Below are positions 5,043 through 7,388 of a stretch of DNA of 7,388 bases, piece by piece. The notes under the pieces are model-generated. The model did no database searches, was not told where the DNA came from, and saw only the letters and a list, made by a program, of their open reading frames with translations. The translations under genes were made by a program, and so were the position numbers. The stretch spans positions 1-7,388 of the forward strand of contig JAFOTA010000109.1 of assembly GCA_017421145.1 (NCBI GenBank), written 5' to 3'. Each line of letters opens with the position of its first letter. Positions within the stretch are counted from its first letter, which is position 1. The DNA comes from Treponema sp. (GTDB taxonomy: Bacteria > Spirochaetota > Spirochaetia > Treponematales > Treponemataceae).

Positions 5043-7043
5043 CTACAGCGATGTTCTCCAGTTTTCGGTTATGTTTTTGAGGTTTATGAAATCAATCGAA
5101 AAATCAAGGTTGGAAGCTTCAGTTCCTATGTGCTCGTTGTTTTTCGCCGCATCGTTGATTTCCCTTGCAAGTTTTGAAAGACCGAATGCATTTATCGAGT
5201 CGCAATATTCGATAAGTCTTTCGGAAAGATTTTCGACAGATTTGAAATCTACCGGTGAATTCCTAAGGGCCTGCTTGATTTTATCCATGACGATTTTGCT
5301 TTCTTCAAAAAATGCATCGAGCATGTCTTTTGCTTTTTTGTCATTGTTTCCAACGCCGTCCATAAAAGCAGTTACGTCCCAGATGTCTTCGGTTTCATTT
5401 TTTAGCCTTGCCAAAAGCATAATCTGCTTCGCTTCGGGAACGTCAAGGATTATCCGCCATTTTTCAAGCGTTTCCTTTATTATTTCTTTTCTGAAAGGCT
5501 TGATTAAAATGTCGTTCATTCCTTGGTTGCGGTATTGCTCAAAGTCATCGTCATTGTTGTTTGCCGTGCATGCGATTATTATTCCAGGATAATTGTTTTT
5601 GCGCAGTTCGATCGTTGCGTCAAGGCCGCTTTTGACAGGCATGAGTATGTCCATGAAAATCATGTCGATTCCAGGATTTTCTTTTACGACGTTTACTGCT
5701 TCTTCTCCGTTTTCTGCTGAAAAAACTTCCGCACCATAACGGGAAAGGAATGTCTCCATTATTTTTCTGTTCACAGGATGATCTTCCGCAATCAAAATTT
5801 TCAGACCGGAGGCAACGTTTTTTTCGTCTGGTTTTAAAACAACAGCCTTGGGTTTTTCATCTTTAATTGAATAAATCTTCTTTTCGGGCTGCATGTCGCT
5901 TTCATAAGGCTGCAAATCCAGCGGAGTCAAAAAAGCATCTTCCAATGTGTTGAGCAATGCAGTTCGTTTTATAGGTTTGTAAATCTGACCGTTGAACCAG
6001 TTGAGCAGCTTCATTTTTGCGTCGCCGCCCATTTGTCCTTCCGGTACCATCAGATAAAGCTTTAGCCCGTTTAGCGAAACATTTTTCGTTATTTCGTTTG
6101 CAAGCCTCCATCCGTCCATGCCGGGCATAATCATGTCGATGAACGCAACCGTAAAAGGTGCGCCTGATTTTGCCGCTTGATCCAGTTTTTCAAGAGCGTC
6201 TTTTCCGCTGGCACTTGTCACGATGTTTTTAAGACCCATGGCATGCATTTTTTCTTCAAGACTCAAAAGACTTAGTGAACTGTCATCGACAATCAGCATC
6301 TTTGTGGAAGTAGGAGCATCGAGCGTGAAATTTTTTTCAGGATTGAAATCAGAAAGCTCAAGCGGAAGATAAAAATAAAAGATTGAACCGCCTGAAGGAT
6401 TGTCTTTTACACCGATCGTTCCATGCATGATATCCACAAGATTTTTGCAGATTGTAAGCCCCAAACCTATTCCGCCGTAACATCTCGTGGTCGATGAGTC
6501 AACTTGGTAAAAGCTGTTGAAAATCATCGAACGTTTTTCTTTTGAAACACCGATTCCCGAATCCATGACTTCAAAATAAATCTGGCCGTTCACCATGCGC
6601 AGACTGATTTGTATGTATCCTGTTTCGGTGAATTTGACGGCATTTTTTGCAATGTTCAAAAGAATCTGCTGAACTCTGACCGGATCGCCCGTAACGATTT
6701 TTGGCATTGAATAATCAATGTTCGTTATGATTTCCAGATGTTTTGAAAATCCTTCGATGGCAATCAGATCTACGACTTTTTCCGTAAGGGATATAATGTC
6801 AAAAGGAATGTTTTCCAAGTGGAAATCTGAAAATGCAATTTTTGTATAATCCAAAACATCATTGGCAAGCTGAAGCAAGGCGTTTGCGCTGAATTCAATC
6901 TGCCGGACATATTCGAGCTGTTCTTTGTTCAGTGCAGTTTCTGAAAGAAGTTCCGTCGTGCTGAGTATGGTCTGAATAGGCGTGCGGACTTCATGCATCG
7001 TGCTTGCGAGAAAACGCGTATCTTTTTCATGTGACTCGTTCAT
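5043..7043 (-). CDS. Hybrid sensor histidine kinase lacking a sensor domain: HisKA-HATPase-REC-REC-degenerate Hpt
   Basis: A 666-residue cytoplasmic signalling protein with no membrane segment. The phospho-acceptor helix begins almost at the N-terminus, with H17 in MHEVRTP. The ATP-binding domain has N130 and N134 (N box), DSGIG (161-165) and GGIGLGL (190-196). The first receiver (~247-372) has D253/D254, phospho-acceptor D303 and K356, but Val333 where Thr/Ser is usual. The second receiver (~413-530) is complete: E420/D421, D465, T493 and K515. Residues ~555-660 align with Hpt four-helix domains, but Glu608 takes the place of the phosphorylated histidine. An in-frame stop just before the ATG and an AAGGA site confirm the start, so the missing sensor is not an edge or frame artefact. 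It lies 63 nt after purL and upstream of the phosphatase gene. Signal and target are unknown. Confidence 0.9.
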   Translation of the reverse strand: MNESHEKDTRFLASTMHEVRTPIQTILSTTELLSETALNKEQLEYVRQIEFSANALLQLANDVLDYTKIAFSDFHLENIPFDIISLTEKVVDLIAIEGFSKHLEIITNIDYSMPKIVTGDPVRVQQILLNIAKNAVKFTETGYIQISLRMVNGQIYFEVMDSGIGVSKEKRSMIFNSFYQVDSSTTRCYGGIGLGLTICKNLVDIMHGTIGVKDNPSGGSIFYFYLPLELSDFNPEKNFTLDAPTSTKMLIVDDSSLSLLSLEEKMHAMGLKNIVTSASGKDALEKLDQAAKSGAPFTVAFIDMIMPGMDGWRLANEITKNVSLNGLKLYLMVPEGQMGGDAKMKLLNWFNGQIYKPIKRTALLNTLEDAFLTPLDLQPYESDMQPEKKIYSIKDEKPKAVVLKPDEKNVASGLKILIAEDHPVNRKIMETFLSRYGAEVFSAENGEEAVNVVKENPGIDMIFMDILMPVKSGLDATIELRKNNYPGIIIACTANNNDDDFEQYRNQGMNDILIKPFRKEIIKETLEKWRIILDVPEAKQIMLLARLKNETEDIWDVTAFMDGVGNNDKKAKDMLDAFFEESKIVMDKIKQALRNSPVDFKSVENLSERLIEYCDSINAFGLSKLAREINDAAKNNEHIGTEASNLDFSIDFINLKNITENWRTSL

Positions 7044-7052
7044 GTTTTGGAA

Positions 7053-7057
7053 TCCTT
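7053..7057 (-). promoter_or_regulatory. Ribosome binding site of the hybrid kinase
   Basis: AAGGA on the minus strand, 9 nt before the ATG at 7041-7043. It overlaps an in-frame TAA (7058-7056), so no longer N-terminus is possible in this frame. This supports a kinase that truly begins at its phospho-acceptor helix. Confidence 0.65.
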
Positions 7058-7064
7058 AATTTAG

Positions 7065-7099
7065 AAAAAAAGGGGACAAGATAAAAATACCTTGCCCCC
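7065..7099 (-). terminator. Intrinsic terminator of purL
   Basis: The arms at 7072-7080 and 7091-7099 form a 9-bp stem, GGGGGCAAG against CUUGUCCCC on the minus transcript, with one G-U pair and a 10-nt AU-rich loop. Seven uridines follow (7065-7071). It begins 7 nt after the purL stop and its uridine run ends 21 nt before the kinase ATG. On the plus strand the G-U position becomes an A/C mismatch and no T run follows, so the direction is clear. Confidence 0.9.
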
Positions 7100-7105
7100 C
7101 TACGG

Positions 7106-7388
7106 TTATGCGAAGTATGAAACTCCTGCCGCAAACAGATTCTGGCAGGAATTTTCTTTTGGATTTTCAAGCGGATTTCCTGCGATGTTCTTAATCAAAT
7201 CAACGCTGGCTCCGTTTTTGTCATTTCCGACCGTGCGTTCGCTGTGTCCCATTTTTCCGAGGACGTGACCATCCGGGCTTGTGAGTCCTTCGATTGCAAA
7301 AAGACTTCCGTTCGGATTGTCCGGTTCGCTGATTGACGGGATTCCGTTTTCATCGACGTACTGTGAATAGACCTGTCCGTTTTTGAAA
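7106..7388 (-). CDS. purL: Phosphoribosylformylglycinamidine synthase, C-terminal end (5' end outside window)
   Basis: The last ~94 codons of a gene entering from the right edge. The translated end shows NPNGS, then EGLTSPDG, then GKMGHSER and a closing QNLFAAGVSYFA. This is the pattern of the glutamine amidotransferase domain at the end of large single-chain FGAM synthases. His and Glu of GHSER correspond to the catalytic His and Glu of the Cys-His-Glu triad (HPER in many relatives); the Cys lies outside the window. The enzyme makes formylglycinamidine ribonucleotide from FGAR, glutamine and ATP in purine synthesis. The fused glutaminase domain implies the large PurL form rather than the PurS/PurL/PurQ complex. 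The stop TAA is at 7106-7108 and is followed by a strong terminator. Confidence 0.85.
   Translation of the reverse strand, partial: FKNGQVYSQYVDENGIPSISEPDNPNGSLFAIEGLTSPDGHVLGKMGHSERTVGNDKNGASVDLIKNIAGNPLENPKENSCQNLFAAGVSYFA

Noticed and set aside
5026..5592. A 188-codon plus-strand frame
   Set aside because: It is antisense to the receiver 2 and Hpt region of the kinase, whose residues match known motifs. It has no ribosome site and reads like a shadow translation.
7044..7105. A kinase promoter overlapping the terminator (TTGTCC with TAAATT)
   Set aside because: The spacing between the two hexamers is about 10 bp, too short for a sigma-70 promoter.
1..7388. CRISPR array, tRNA, insertion sequence or defence system
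   Set aside because: No regularly spaced repeats, cloverleaf, transposase or terminal inverted repeats were seen. Nearly all sequence is accounted for by housekeeping, signalling and envelope genes.

Overview
The window looks like ordinary chromosome of a moderately AT-rich, anaerobic, diderm bacterium. A gut- or rumen-type Treponema (Spirochaetota) is the best guess. This rests on a FliL-type domain that resembles treponemal FliL, an electron-bifurcating Nfn pair, a lipoprotein-like export signal and strong AGGAGG-type ribosome sites. The assignment is by recognition only, with no search behind it. I see no tRNA, rRNA, CRISPR array, insertion sequence, phage gene or sign of recent transfer.

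Layout. (1) 1-401, plus strand: the 3' part of a biotin-protein ligase (birA). (2) 382-972, minus: an exported protein of unknown role with a lipocalin-like beta domain, tail to tail with birA and overlapping it by 20 bp. (3) 1099-3458, minus: a two-gene operon, nfnA (3458 to 2604) then nfnB (2601 to 1099). It has a good sigma-70 promoter in front and a clear intrinsic terminator behind. (4) 3611-4165, plus: a single gene diverging from nfnA. It encodes a membrane-anchored protein with a four-cysteine zinc-ribbon-like motif joined to a FliL-like domain, and its intrinsic terminator runs into the end of the next gene. (5) 7043-4185, minus: a sensorless hybrid histidine kinase followed closely by a PHP-family histidinol-phosphatase. 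(6) 7106-7388, minus: the last ~94 codons of purL (FGAM synthase, glutaminase end) with a strong intrinsic terminator just ahead of the kinase gene.

How the parts work. NfnAB would couple NADH, ferredoxin and NADPH pools. PurL and the histidinol-phosphatase belong to purine and histidine synthesis. BirA attaches biotin to carboxylases. The least ordinary items are the zinc-ribbon/FliL-like envelope protein and the kinase. The kinase starts directly at its phospho-acceptor helix, carries two receiver domains and ends in an Hpt-like domain whose histidine position is occupied by Glu. Divergent promoters share one -35 region between nfnA and the FliL-like gene. All three terminator hairpins contain G-U pairs that form fully on only one strand, which fixes their direction. 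No stretch longer than 300 bases lacks a gene.
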